Shown here: piece after piece, positions 52,871 to 61,317 of the stretch
Numbering within the stretch: position 1 is the first letter of the stretch
How the letters are laid out: every line of letters starts with the position of its first letter
Assembly: GCF_006442965.1 (NCBI RefSeq)
Contig: NZ_VFWX01000016.1
Coordinates: 1 to 64,000, forward strand
Direction: 5' to 3'
DNA from: Mesorhizobium sp. CU3
Lineage (GTDB): Bacteria; Pseudomonadota; Alphaproteobacteria; Rhizobiales; Rhizobiaceae
DNA: 64,000 bases
Program-made: the position numbers and the translations under genes
Notes under the pieces: generated by a model
Seen by the model: only the letters and a program-made list of their open reading frames with translations
Databases searched by the model: none
What the model was told of the DNA's origin: nothing

Positions 52871-53074
52871 GCTTGAGCATACGAGCCGCTTATCGCTGTG
52901 CACTGCAAGGCCGCTTCCCTGCAGGGGTGGCGGCCTTCAGTTTGGCCAGCCGCGACCGCGCAAAAAGCTCAGAGCTTCGGAACCTCCGACCGCAAGACGC
53001 GTTGTGAGCGCGTCCTACCCAAGACAGGAGGATGGCAGCCCCGCCATCCTCCGCAGCCCGTAAATGAGGTCCGA

Positions 53075-53377
53075 ATGTACGACAGGATGTTCTTCACCCC
53101 GGTCGCCCTTAGCGTCGGCGCCGGCCACAAGCGCATGATCGCGTCACTTGCCGACATGCACGAATTCCTGACCGAGTTCCCGCCGTCGCGCCGGCGTCTG
53201 AGTTATGGCGCCGCAGTGAAAGCCTGCGAGGCTGCGCGCGAAGGTGAAATCTCGACTGAGGCCGCACGCGACGCGTTGATCACTTTCGCCGCGACCACCG
53301 GTGTCCTGTGGCCGGCGAATCACCCGGTCATTTCGGTGAAGCCCGTCGCACGCGGCTATGGCGGTTTCGCCGCCTGA
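53075..53377 (+). CDS. DUF982 family protein (third copy)
   Basis: A 100-residue protein beginning after GAGGTCCGA. It matches the 10893 and 11319 DUF982 proteins (VALSVGAGHKRMIAS, LTEFPPSRRRLSYGAAVKAC, ARDALITFAATTG) and is followed by a clear terminator. Longer C-terminus than the others (about 20 residues). Function unknown. Confidence 0.8.
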   Translation: MYDRMFFTPVALSVGAGHKRMIASLADMHEFLTEFPPSRRRLSYGAAVKACEAAREGEISTEAARDALITFAATTGVLWPANHPVISVKPVARGYGGFAA

Positions 53378-53421
53378 GCCCCCAGCAGTTCTCCACGGTC
53401 TTAAAGACATATCCGCTAAAC

Positions 53422-53450
53422 AGCCCGCCGATCCCCGGCGGGCTTTCTTG
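53422..53450 (+). terminator. Intrinsic terminator after DUF982 copy 3
   Basis: AGCCCGCCG (53422-53430), loop ATCCC, CGGCGGGCT (53436-53444), then TTCTT. A textbook rho-independent terminator 45 bases after the stop. Confidence 0.85.
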
Positions 53451-53550
53451 CGATGGTTTCCTGGATTGCACCAAACTGCCTGATCGCTGACTACGGAACA
53501 GTTGGCTGCGCGCGTTCCATCGCAATTCAAGCGTGAAATCGCGAAAATGC

Positions 53551-54333
53551 TCAGTGCATCGTGCCGCCGGCAAGCGCGCTGCGCGGGACGGAGCTCTCGA
53601 GGCTCACCTGATCACGGCCATTGGACTTGGCCTTGTAGAGGTGGCGGTCGGCGACCTGGAACATGTCGTGATAGGTGGTGGGTCCGCTGAAAGCGATGCC
53701 GCCAATGCTGACCGACAGCGGCCAGGGACGGCCGTCGGGTGCGAACTCGGCCTCGCGGATGCAGCGCCTGATGGTCTCGGCGACCAGGAAGGAACGCGCG
53801 GCGTCGGCGCCCGGCAGGAAGACGGCGAATTCCTCGCCGCCGATGCGGCCGACAATGTCTGCGCCATGCACCTGCCCCTTGATGGTCGCGGCGATCAGCC
53901 TCAGCGCCTGGTCGCCGCAATCGTGGCCGAGCCGGTCGTTGATCGACTTGAAATGGTCGGCATCGACGATCAGCAGCGCGCCGGCGTCTGCGACCGTATG
54001 GCCGCGCGCCTGCTCGAGATAGGCCTCGACCAACATCGAGAAGGCGCCGCGGTTGAAGACGGTTGTCAAACTGTCGGTCGCCGCGACGATGCTGAGCTCC
54101 TTTTGGGCGATCGCCAACTGACGCATCTTCCACATCAGGAAGAACAGGAACGAGCCACCCAGGATCAGCGGCAGGAACAGATCCGTAAGCTGCGCCCAGA
54201 GCAAAGCTTCCGGCGACAGCGAGGGAAAGTTGAAGGAATCGACGAAGAACGCGGCGCCGATGAAAAAAGCTGTGCCGGCGATGGTGACCACCAGGACCCT
54301 GCCCCAGCTCGTGGGGGACAAATCGATGCGCAT
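53551..54333 (-). CDS. Membrane-bound diguanylate cyclase (GGDEF)
   Basis: A 260-residue protein. Two N-terminal spans (WGRVLVVTIAGTAFFIGAA; LTDLFLPLILGGSFLFFLMW) precede a GGDEF domain with an intact GGEEF active site in GRIGGEEFAVFLPG. The RxxD inhibitory site that normally precedes it reads HxxD, so product feedback inhibition may be missing. It makes c-di-GMP at the inner membrane. Start has GGGGAG eight bases before the ATG. Confidence 0.9.
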   Translation of the reverse strand: MRIDLSPTSWGRVLVVTIAGTAFFIGAAFFVDSFNFPSLSPEALLWAQLTDLFLPLILGGSFLFFLMWKMRQLAIAQKELSIVAATDSLTTVFNRGAFSMLVEAYLEQARGHTVADAGALLIVDADHFKSINDRLGHDCGDQALRLIAATIKGQVHGADIVGRIGGEEFAVFLPGADAARSFLVAETIRRCIREAEFAPDGRPWPLSVSIGGIAFSGPTTYHDMFQVADRHLYKAKSNGRDQVSLESSVPRSALAGGTMH

Positions 54334-54748
54334 GCCATTGCTCCCCGTTGCGTTCCGGATTCCGTTGCGTCGGGCCATCTTGCCGCGGGAAGGCAAACGA
54401 ACTGCTAATATAAGCTCGGTTCCACGAACTTGGTTAATTCTCATTAAGCGGCCGCGCCGCGTTTCAAGGTCATGACCAGAAAGCCGTCACGCCAGAAAGC
54501 CCACCACCAAGGTGGCGGGCTTTCCGACTGGCCGGAGGCTCTCGTCAGCGCGGCGCCGGCTGTGGTCGGCGACACGGTAGGAGAGTGCCGCAGAGCCTCA
54601 CGGCTGGTCCGACACTCCCGGCTGACCGTTCAAGGAACTACCCGAGGCGGTCCCGGAAACGGCATGACATTCTCTGACCTTACGCATGGTCCTTGCCGAA
54701 TCGGTTTTGGATCATGCGGCAATCGTTTGTTGATGCACCTCGTTCGCA
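54334..54748. other. Intergenic region between cyclase and repeat protein
   Basis: No gene found. A hairpin (GAAAGCCCACCACC/GGTGGCGGGCTTTC, one mismatch, 54495-54524) lies 225 bases beyond the repeat-protein stop on the minus strand and may end its transcript. The cyclase promoter must lie near 54340-54440. Confidence 0.5.
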
Positions 54749-55333
54749 TCAGCGACGCGCTATCATCAGGCAAAGCGCCCTGAGGTCGCTGTCATACGTT
54801 CCTTCGCTGGAGAGAACGTCAGCACAGCGCTTCTTCATGCGCATGAGCTGAGTTCCCGACATCTGGGTGACAAGGCGGGCTGGATTGACGCCTGGGGTTC
54901 CAGGGGTTCCGGGCGTGCCGGGGGTTCCCGGAGTACCGACGCCAACGCCGACGCCCAGGCCCACGCCATCACCGACATTGGCGCTCACGCCGACGCCCAC
55001 GCCGTTGCCGACATTGGCGCCGAGACCTGCGTTGACGCCGCTGGAGCCGCCGATGGAAGCAGTGGCGCCTGCGTCGATACCACCTGAACCGCCGACCGAC
55101 GCGCCGGCGCCGGCATTGACGCCGCTCGAGCCGCCAACCGAGGCGCCGAGGCCCGCGTTCACGCCACCCGAACCGCCAACACTAGCGCCGACACCGGCAT
55201 TGATGCCGCCGGAGCCGCCCACAGACGCGCCGACACCGACACCAAGGCCTGCCGCATTCACCGGAAAGGCCAAAATAGCGATAATCGAGCCACAGGTCGT
55301 AATTCTAGCGATATTTTTTACGATACTAGACAT
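54749..55333 (-). CDS. Secreted glycine-rich repeat protein with collagen-like tail
   Basis: A 194-residue exported protein. After the signal peptide (ends about residue 27, FPVNAAG) come about five and a half 14-residue repeats of the form G-[VLA]-G-A-S-V-G-G-S-[GS]-G-[VI]-[ND]-A (residues 32-110), then GVGVGVSANVGDGVGLGVGV, then five Gly-Thr-Pro triplets, and a Cys-containing helical C-terminal domain (MSGTQLMRMKKRCADVL, RALCLMIARR). Start follows AGGAGAG. The repeats could form a beta-solenoid or an amyloid-like fibre; that is inference. No homology assigned. Confidence 0.75.
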   Translation of the reverse strand: MSSIVKNIARITTCGSIIAILAFPVNAAGLGVGVGASVGGSGGINAGVGASVGGSGGVNAGLGASVGGSSGVNAGAGASVGGSGGIDAGATASIGGSSGVNAGLGANVGNGVGVGVSANVGDGVGLGVGVGVGTPGTPGTPGTPGTPGVNPARLVTQMSGTQLMRMKKRCADVLSSEGTYDSDLRALCLMIARR

Positions 55334-55677
55334 GACACTCTCCTCTTATATCTCACTATTTGCTGCGCTGCATCATGCCAATATCGTCTACTTGCATGTG
55401 CTTCACGCACCCAAACCTACGCAATAGGCTTCACTAAGGTTTCAGCGATATTGTTGCAAGAATAGGTTGTAGTTGTTGATTGTTATATCTACTTTCTACT
55501 ATTAGAATCGACTTTGCTTAAATGTTTAAATTGATAACGATTCTTTCAACCAAAATTCGACCATGCGTTGTGCTTGGTTGCATTCGCGCTAAGAGGACCG
55601 CTGCATGGTCGCAACCATGCGGCTGGGGCTCCACTCACCACCTAAGTAAATTTGGAATACCGAATGGCTGGCACGCC
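55334..55677. other. AT-rich promoter-side region with a hairpin
   Basis: Noticeably AT-rich between 55430 and 55560, with no gene. A perfect 7-base stem (GCATGGT/ACCATGC, 55603-55620) stands near the DinB stop and could end the DinB transcript, but no T-tract follows. The repeat-protein promoter must lie in this stretch. Confidence 0.5.
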
Positions 55678-56190
55678 TCAGGCGTAGGCGCGGCCTTCCT
55701 CGGAGCGCTGAAACAGCGTCAGATCGAGCGGCACGGAGGGCCGGCCGAGAACGGTGAGCACCATATGCGCCTGGCCGCGATGGTGGGTCTGGTGATTGAA
55801 GAGATGGCTGAGCGCCGGCGCCACACGCTGCGAGACGGTGCGCATGTCGGTCAGCGTCGTATAGGAGAAGCGGCCGGCGAGCGCCTTGTCGCTCATGCCG
55901 TTCACCCAGTCGACGATCCGCCTGTCCTCGGCCTCGCGCGCCGCACGCAGGCCAGGCAGGGCGCGGTGGAGAAGCGTCGCGGTATCGGACGGCGCGTCGC
56001 CCTCACCGGTGAAGCGCTTCATCCACACCCGGTCGACCGACAGCAGATGATTGAGCGTGCCCAGCATCGAGCCGAAAAAGGCGCCGACGTCACGGGCGAG
56101 CTCCTCCTCGCCGAGATTGGCAGCGGCATCGTAGAGCCGCGTATTGGCCCATTGATTGTAGGCCGCGAACATCATGAAATGCTGTTTCAT
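55678..56190 (-). CDS. DinB-family protein
   Basis: A 170-residue four-helix-bundle protein of the DinB superfamily. Three His ligands of the usual metal site can be placed in LGTLNHLLSVDR and HLFNHQTHHRGQ. Such proteins can be thiol-dependent transferases or stress-induced; function not assignable. Ribosome site weak. Confidence 0.87.
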   Translation of the reverse strand: MKQHFMMFAAYNQWANTRLYDAAANLGEEELARDVGAFFGSMLGTLNHLLSVDRVWMKRFTGEGDAPSDTATLLHRALPGLRAAREAEDRRIVDWVNGMSDKALAGRFSYTTLTDMRTVSQRVAPALSHLFNHQTHHRGQAHMVLTVLGRPSVPLDLTLFQRSEEGRAYA

Positions 56191-56250
56191 TCTTTGACAG
56201 GCTCACCACCGAATCCCGGCTCTTCGTAAACTGCCGCAAGGGACCCGCCA

Positions 56251-56943
56251 ATGACCATTCTGCTCTACGACCTCGTCGGCCATGACGCCGGCCGCCCGTT
56301 CAGCCCGCATTGCTGGAAGGCCAAGATGGCGCTGGCGCATAAGGGGCTCGACGCCGCCAAGGTGCCGACGCGCTTCCTCGAGGTGCCCAAGGTCGAGGGC
56401 GGCGTGTCGAAGACGGTGCCGGTGATCCGCGACGGCGACAAAATCGTGGCCGATTCCTTCGCCATCGCGCTCTATCTCGACGAAGCCTATCCGGAGCGGC
56501 CGACGCTGTTTGGCGGCGAAGGCGGTAAGGCGATGGCGCGCTTCGTCGAGCGCTGGTCGCAGCTCACCATCCACCCCTATATCGCAACGGTGGCGCTGAC
56601 CGACCTGCACGCCATGCAGGACGAACCGAACGCCGCCTATTTCCGGGAAAGCCGCGAGCAGCGCTACGGCAAGCGGCTGGAAGAGGTCATCGCGGGCCGC
56701 GACGCAGGTCTTTCCGCATTCCGCGCCTCACTGGAGCCGTTGCGCGCGACGCTCACCTACCAGCCATTCCTCGGCGGAGCTTCGCCGTTGTTTGCCGATT
56801 ACATCGTGTTCGGCGCGCTGCAATGGGGCCGCATCGCTTCGCCCTTCCGGCTGCTCGACGACACGGACAGCATCGCACAGTGGTTCGGGCGCTGCCTCGA
56901 CCTCCATGGCGGGATCGGCAGGGAGGTCGAGGCGGCTGCGTGA
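56251..56943 (+). CDS. Glutathione S-transferase family protein
   Basis: A 230-residue soluble protein. The N-terminal thioredoxin-like domain begins LYDLVGHDAGRPFSPHCWKAKMAL, in the manner of GSTs that act on aryl ethers (LigE-like), followed by VPVIRDGDKIVADSFAIALYLDE, the gamma-glutamate binding site, and an all-helical C-terminal domain. Substrate unknown. Divergent from the DinB gene. Confidence 0.88.
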   Translation: MTILLYDLVGHDAGRPFSPHCWKAKMALAHKGLDAAKVPTRFLEVPKVEGGVSKTVPVIRDGDKIVADSFAIALYLDEAYPERPTLFGGEGGKAMARFVERWSQLTIHPYIATVALTDLHAMQDEPNAAYFRESREQRYGKRLEEVIAGRDAGLSAFRASLEPLRATLTYQPFLGGASPLFADYIVFGALQWGRIASPFRLLDDTDSIAQWFGRCLDLHGGIGREVEAAA

Positions 56944-56958
56944 TCTGCGCCAGCCGAA

Positions 56959-57156
56959 CTACTTCGCTTCGTCCTTGTCGAGCAGCCTGACGCAGATCGG
57001 GTCGCCCTTTCCGACGGGCGCGCACTGCCATTCGGGACCGAAGCCGTAGTTCCCCTCACGCAGGGGATGCAGAAGCGCGTAGCCGACCACGGCAAAAACC
57101 GCGGCCATCAAAAGAATGCCGGCAAGGTCGCCGAGTCTGAGATAAGGCCGGTGCAT
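56959..57156 (-). CDS. Small single-span membrane protein
   Basis: A 65-residue protein with one span (GILLMAAVFAVVGYALLH) and a soluble tail with two Cys (WQCAPVGKGDPICVRL). AAGGAG nine bases before the ATG. Convergent with the GST. Unknown family. Confidence 0.62.
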   Translation of the reverse strand: MHRPYLRLGDLAGILLMAAVFAVVGYALLHPLREGNYGFGPEWQCAPVGKGDPICVRLLDKDEAK

Positions 57157-57331
57157 CGCCTCGAACTCCTTCGGCACGGCGCCGACATTTCGACGGCCCG
57201 GCGCGCATGCAGCCGTCTAGTTATCCGCCAAACCATGGCTTCTGGCCAGATGCCGCCTCCCCTTGGCAAGGCGCAATGCGGCTTGTATAGAGCCCGCCAC
57301 TCCCATCTCCATTCGAAAACAAGGACGACCT

Positions 57332-57754
57332 ATGGCGATCGAACGCACCTTCTCCATGATCAAGCCGGACGCGACCAGGCGCAACCTGACGGGCGCCATC
57401 ACCAAGATGCTGGAAGACGCGGGTCTGCGTGTCATCGCATCGCGCCGCGTGTGGATGAGCCGCCGCGAGGCCGAGGGTTTCTACGCCGTCCACAAGGATC
57501 GGCCGTTCTTCGGCGAGCTGGTGGAATTCATGTCGTCGGCCCCGACCATCGTGCAGGTGCTGGAGGGCGAGAACGCGATCGCGAAAAACCGCGAAGTGAT
57601 GGGCGCCACCAACCCGGCCAACGCCGCCGAAGGCACCATCCGCAAGGTGCATGCGCTGTCGATCGGCGAGAACTCGGTGCACGGCTCGGATGCGCCCGAG
57701 ACCGCCGCGCAGGAGATCAAGTACTGGTTCTCCGACACGGAAATCGTCGGCTAA
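57332..57754 (+). CDS. ndk: Nucleoside diphosphate kinase
   Basis: A 140-residue enzyme that transfers phosphate between nucleotides. The active His lies in NSVHGSDAPETA, and AIERTFSMIKPDATRR at the N-terminus and YAVHKDRPFFGELV are typical. AAGGACG precedes the ATG and a strong terminator follows. Confidence 0.96.
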   Translation: MAIERTFSMIKPDATRRNLTGAITKMLEDAGLRVIASRRVWMSRREAEGFYAVHKDRPFFGELVEFMSSAPTIVQVLEGENAIAKNREVMGATNPANAAEGTIRKVHALSIGENSVHGSDAPETAAQEIKYWFSDTEIVG

Positions 57755-57780
57755 GCCGCGAGGCACGCCCTTTATCAACG

Positions 57781-57810
57781 AAAGGCCGGCGGTTCGCCGG
57801 CCTTTTTGTT
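57781..57810 (+). terminator. Intrinsic terminator after ndk
   Basis: GGCCGGCG (57784-57791), loop GTT, CGCCGGCC (57795-57802), then TTTTTGTT, with extra A/T pairs at the base. Confidence 0.9.
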
Positions 57811-57863
57811 GTTCAGCGGTCGTCTTAGGCCGGCAGCTGCGATAGGCTTCGGCTGGAGGGACG

Positions 57864-58472
57864 ATGACCAGCAGCATTCCAGGCTTCTTCCAGGGCACGG
57901 AGATGCCGTCCGCCACATGGTGGGAGGCGCTGTGGCCAGATCCCGCCGGCGTGCTTTCGGCAACGGGCTTCAAACCGGGCATGAATGCGGTCGACCTCTG
58001 CTGCGGCGACGGCTGGTTCACGTTGCCGATGACGAGACTTGCTTCGCATGTCACGGCCATAGATATCGATGCCGAGCAGCTCGATTTTGCCCGCCGCCGG
58101 CTAGCCGAGACGGGTGTAGCCGGCTGCGATTTCGTGGCGGGCGACGCTTACGCACTTGCCGAGCTGGTGTCCCGGCCATCCGATTTCATCTTCATGGCCA
58201 ATGCTTTCCACGGCGTGCCCGACCGGCCGCGCCTGACGCGCGCGGTCGCGGCGGTGCTTGTGGCGGCCGGACGTTTCGTCATCGTCAACTGGCACCAGAA
58301 GCCGCGCGAGACGACCAAGGTGCTTGGCGAGCCGCGCGGGCCGAGGACGGAACTGAGGCTTTCGCCGGAGCAAACCATCGCCGACGCCGAGGCGGGGGGC
58401 CTTCGGCTCACGGCGCTGGTCGACGTGCCGCCCTATCACTACGGCGCGGTGTTCGCAAAGGCAGGGCAATAG
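57864..58472 (+). CDS. Class I SAM-dependent methyltransferase
   Basis: A 202-residue methyltransferase. Motif I is AVDLCCGDGWF (about 42-52), followed by VTAIDIDAEQLDFAR. Start after GGAGGGACG. Substrate unknown; the small size and unusual DLCCGDG spelling are typical of putative methyltransferases in rhizobia. Confidence 0.82.
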   Translation: MTSSIPGFFQGTEMPSATWWEALWPDPAGVLSATGFKPGMNAVDLCCGDGWFTLPMTRLASHVTAIDIDAEQLDFARRRLAETGVAGCDFVAGDAYALAELVSRPSDFIFMANAFHGVPDRPRLTRAVAAVLVAAGRFVIVNWHQKPRETTKVLGEPRGPRTELRLSPEQTIADAEAGGLRLTALVDVPPYHYGAVFAKAGQ

Positions 58473-58513
58473 GCAGCTGGGCAGTACATCCCCAATCCGC
58501 CATTGCCGACGCC

Positions 58514-58858
58514 TTATTCCCCATCGCCGTAGCGGATGACCTCGACCTTCTCGCGAGTGATCAGACAGCTCTTCGCCTTGGTCAGCGCCTTGATCTCGGG
58601 GATTAGAGCGTCGATCTTTTCCGGCGCGTCGACAATCTCGACGACGATCGGCAGGTCCTGCGACAAGCGCAGGATCTTGGCGGTGTGGAGCACGCTGGAG
58701 CGGCCGAAGCCGAGCGGACCTCTCAGCACTGTGGCGCCGGCCATGCCGTTTTCACGGGCCTTGATGACGATCGCCTCATGCAGTGGCTTGCTGTCGGCCG
58801 ACCGGTCGTCCTCGCCGAAAAATATCCTGAGCAGCGCGCATTGCGTGGGAAGTTCCAT
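58514..58858 (-). CDS. DUF190 protein of the fluoride operon
   Basis: A 114-residue small protein with the DUF190 core (CALLRIFFGEDDRSADSKPLHEAIVIKA ... GATVLRGPLGFGRSS ... PIVVEIVDAPEKIDALIPEI). DUF190 proteins commonly sit beside crcB genes and resemble PII-like folds. It lies 15 bases after the second crcB. Starts after GGGAGGAG. Confidence 0.9.
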   Translation of the reverse strand: MELPTQCALLRIFFGEDDRSADSKPLHEAIVIKARENGMAGATVLRGPLGFGRSSVLHTAKILRLSQDLPIVVEIVDAPEKIDALIPEIKALTKAKSCLITREKVEVIRYGDGE

Positions 58859-58873
58859 TTTTCTCCTCCCTGG

Positions 58874-59296
58874 TCAGTTGCCGGCCGGCAGACGGTTAAG
58901 CCTGGACGCCATGAGATAGCCCAACCAGGCGGAGGCAAGCGACAGGCCGACCACACTGATGAGATAGGTCGCGGCGAGCTTGAAGTCGCCCTTGAACAGC
59001 AGGATGAAGGTGTCGAGGCTCATCGCCGAAAAGGTGGTGAGGCCGCCGCAGAAGCCGGCCATGACGAAGGCGCGGCCGGCGGGGCCGATCATCAGCCGGC
59101 CGTCCGGCCGAGTCAGCGTGGCGAAGGCCATGATGATCCAGGAGCCGGCGACATTGACGAAAGCGGTAGACCAGAGCGCGTTCAGGCCGAACAGCGAGAC
59201 GATGACATAGCCCGACAGGAAACGGGCAAGCGAGCCGATCGCCGTGCCGCAGCCCACCGCCAGATAAAGCCGCGTTGCCATTTGTCTGTCCGTCAT
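58874..59296 (-). CDS. crcB: Fluoride channel subunit, CrcB/Fluc
   Basis: A 140-residue membrane protein, four spans. GGLTTFSAMSLD is the fluoride-pore motif in this family, and GCGTAIGSLARF and FVNVAGSW carry the pore-lining Arg/Asn area. Two crcB genes in tandem imply a heterodimer channel, as in other Fluc pairs. It exports fluoride. It starts just before the first crcB gene stop. Confidence 0.94.
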   Translation of the reverse strand: MTDRQMATRLYLAVGCGTAIGSLARFLSGYVIVSLFGLNALWSTAFVNVAGSWIIMAFATLTRPDGRLMIGPAGRAFVMAGFCGGLTTFSAMSLDTFILLFKGDFKLAATYLISVVGLSLASAWLGYLMASRLNRLPAGN

Positions 59297-59299
59297 CTC

Positions 59300-59713
59300 T
59301 CAGCCTGCTGCCAAGGTGGTTGAACCAACCATCCAGACGACGGCCCAGAAGCCGAGGGCGACGGCAAGCACGCAGAGCGCGGACGAAGCGACGACGTTGA
59401 AAGCGGCAAGCCGCCCCTCGCCTTCGAGCGCCAGGTTCAGCGTCTGCAGCGAGAAGGAGGAGACGGTGGTGTAGCCGCCGAACAGTCCGACGACGATCAG
59501 GTCGCGAACGAGATCGCTGGCGAAGACGCCGCCGATGGCGCGCGCGGCGCCGGCGAAGGCGCCGATGGCCAGCGCGCCGGAGACGTTGACCAACAGCGTG
59601 CCCCACGGAAAGGTCTCACCCACGCCGCGGCCGACGAGACCGGACAGGAAGAAGCGGGAAATGCCGCCGAAGAAACCGCCGATCAGGACCAGGGCGCAAG
59701 CCGCAAAGGTCAT
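59300..59713 (-). CDS. crcB: Fluoride channel subunit, CrcB/Fluc (first gene)
   Basis: A 137-residue partner subunit: GGFFGGISRFFLSG, LLVNVSGALAIGAFAG, and the pore motif GGYTTVSSFSLQ. Start after GAGAGGTGGTGAAGCG. A fluoride riboswitch and terminator lie in its leader. With the 58874 gene and DUF190 it forms a three-gene operon. Confidence 0.94.
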   Translation of the reverse strand: MTFAACALVLIGGFFGGISRFFLSGLVGRGVGETFPWGTLLVNVSGALAIGAFAGAARAIGGVFASDLVRDLIVVGLFGGYTTVSSFSLQTLNLALEGEGRLAAFNVVASSALCVLAVALGFWAVVWMVGSTTLAAG

Positions 59714-59783
59714 CGCTTCACCACCTCTCAACCGGCGATTCCAGTGTGGAATCGCGCCACAGAAGAAGACGTGAAGCGTGCAG

Positions 59784-59823
59784 AAAAAACAAATCCTGCC
59801 GCGCAAGAGCACGCCTGGCAGGA
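59784..59823 (-). terminator. Expression platform terminator of the fluoride riboswitch
   Basis: On the minus strand, TCCTGCC (59823-59817) and GGCAGGA (59800-59794) form the stem, followed by a T-rich tract (TTTGTTTTTT). The first stem strand shares the bases UCC with the aptamer pseudoknot strand ACUCC (59825-59821). Confidence 0.85.
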
Positions 59824-59866
59824 GTCATCAGCCCATAAGGGCGGTTTCGGGGGAACCCCATCCCCA
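59817..59866 (-). ncRNA. Fluoride riboswitch aptamer (crcB motif)
   Basis: The minus-strand leader of crcB reads GGGGAUGGGGUUCCCCC, then GAAACCGCCCUUAUGGGC and UGAUGACUCCUGCC. It matches the crcB motif: stem GGGG/CCCC, hairpin GCCC/GGGC, and a pseudoknot GGGGU/ACUCC, with UGAUGACUCC strongly conserved. Binding of fluoride should stabilise the pseudoknot and block the terminator, so crcB is expressed. Confidence 0.9.
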
Positions 59867-60077
59867 TTTTTCACAGCAAAACTAGGCGTCTGCGAAGTCG
59901 CGGTCAATCGGCTAGAGGCAATTGGTCGGCGCCAAACGGCAATGCCGCGAATTCGCTGCGGAAACACCCGCTTCGCCAAGTCCCCGCCGGATGGCGCGAA
60001 GGAACTTGCGATTTTCTGATCCACAAGCTTATGCTAATATGAAGGCGTGGAAGCCCGTCCACTCAGGGTCAATTCGA

Positions 60078-61217
60078 ATGGCCGCCAAGAGGGGTATCGC
60101 GTCCGCGATCGAGGATTGCTACGACGCTGCCTTCGAATTCGGGCGGTGGCCGCAGGCGCTGCAAAATCTCGCCGATACGCTGGGTGCGACGAGTTGCGTC
60201 ATCCGCGTGTGTGATGACACTCACCCTTTCCGGAGCGACCAGCGCAAGCGGACCGCACCGAGGCCGGACTCGACAGAACATGCCGAATTCTCGGCTCTCT
60301 GGCTCAAGAACATCGAAGGTGCTCCCGACCCTCGTGACGAGAGGTTGAAGCGGCGGGCGAAACCAGCAACCTGCTTCATCGTCGAGGACGAAGTCACCAC
60401 TCCCGAGGAGCGACGGTTTTCTCCGTACTATCAGGAAATAGCTTGCCCTGGAGACCGTGAGTGGTGGGCAGCCGTCTACTTTTTGGCGAAGAAACACAGG
60501 TGGTTCCTGTCGGTGTTCCGCGATGCCCGCAGCGGGGCCTTTGATCCGTCCGAGGCCGGCCATTTTCTGCGCGTGGCTCCGGACCTGGCTCGGATCATCA
60601 GCCTGGCCGAAAAGATCTGGGAGGTTTCAATCGACCCCGCGCTGGCCGTGCTCGACCAATTCGATTGCGCGGCGCTGCTGCTTGATTGCCGTGGCCGCGT
60701 CAAGCGCTGCAACGAGCATGCGGATGCCTTGTTCGGCTCCGGCCTGATGATCCGGCATGGTCGCGTCCGCGCCGCCGATCACGAGAGCGATAGACGTCTT
60801 CAATCGATGATTCAGGCTTCCGTCTCAAGCGCCTCGGACGGAACGTTTTTCGCCGAGCCGCAGGTCGTCAGCCGCAATGGGTCGTTCTGGCTGCTGGCCG
60901 AACTCGTTCCGATGACGGCCTTCCTGCGCGACCTGTTCAATTGCGGCGACTTCCTGCTTTGCCTTACAGATCTTGTCAGCCAACGGCCGCCCTCGGAACG
61001 GTTGCTTGGCCGGGCCTTCCAACTGACCGCGGCCGAGTCACGGCTCGCCTCCAGCCTCGCCGCCGGCGAGGGTATCGATGCGGCAAGCGCACGACTGGCG
61101 ATCGGCCGCGAGACGGCGCGCACACAACTGCGCGCGGTCCTCGCCAAGACCGGAACGCATCGCCAGGCCGAGCTCACGGCCTTGCTGTCCCGCCTGCGCG
61201 CGCCTTCACGCCACTGA
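60078..61217 (+). CDS. LuxR-type HTH regulator with PAS-like region
   Basis: A 379-residue regulator. The first 200 residues form a sensor-like region of unknown ligand, then VLDQFDCAALLLDCRGRVKR resembles a PAS segment, and the last 65 residues form a LuxR-type helix-turn-helix (LTAAESRLASSLAAGEGIDA then SARLAIGRETARTQLRAVLA). Start at 60078 has AGGGT nine bases upstream; an ATG at 60039 is possible. Divergent from the fluoride operon, though no functional link is implied. Confidence 0.82.
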   Translation: MAAKRGIASAIEDCYDAAFEFGRWPQALQNLADTLGATSCVIRVCDDTHPFRSDQRKRTAPRPDSTEHAEFSALWLKNIEGAPDPRDERLKRRAKPATCFIVEDEVTTPEERRFSPYYQEIACPGDREWWAAVYFLAKKHRWFLSVFRDARSGAFDPSEAGHFLRVAPDLARIISLAEKIWEVSIDPALAVLDQFDCAALLLDCRGRVKRCNEHADALFGSGLMIRHGRVRAADHESDRRLQSMIQASVSSASDGTFFAEPQVVSRNGSFWLLAELVPMTAFLRDLFNCGDFLLCLTDLVSQRPPSERLLGRAFQLTAAESRLASSLAAGEGIDAASARLAIGRETARTQLRAVLAKTGTHRQAELTALLSRLRAPSRH

Positions 61218-61317
61218 GGGGTGCCCTCACCCGTTCGGGTGAAGCGCCCGGCGGCTCGTCGCTGCACAATTCCCGATCGGATTGACGAAATGGGCCTGCG
61301 AACGAGGGCACTGCCAA

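Noticed and set aside
54472..54783. 103-codon frame downstream of the cyclase gene
   Set aside because: Overlaps the terminator-like hairpin and the repeat-protein end, and has no family signature.
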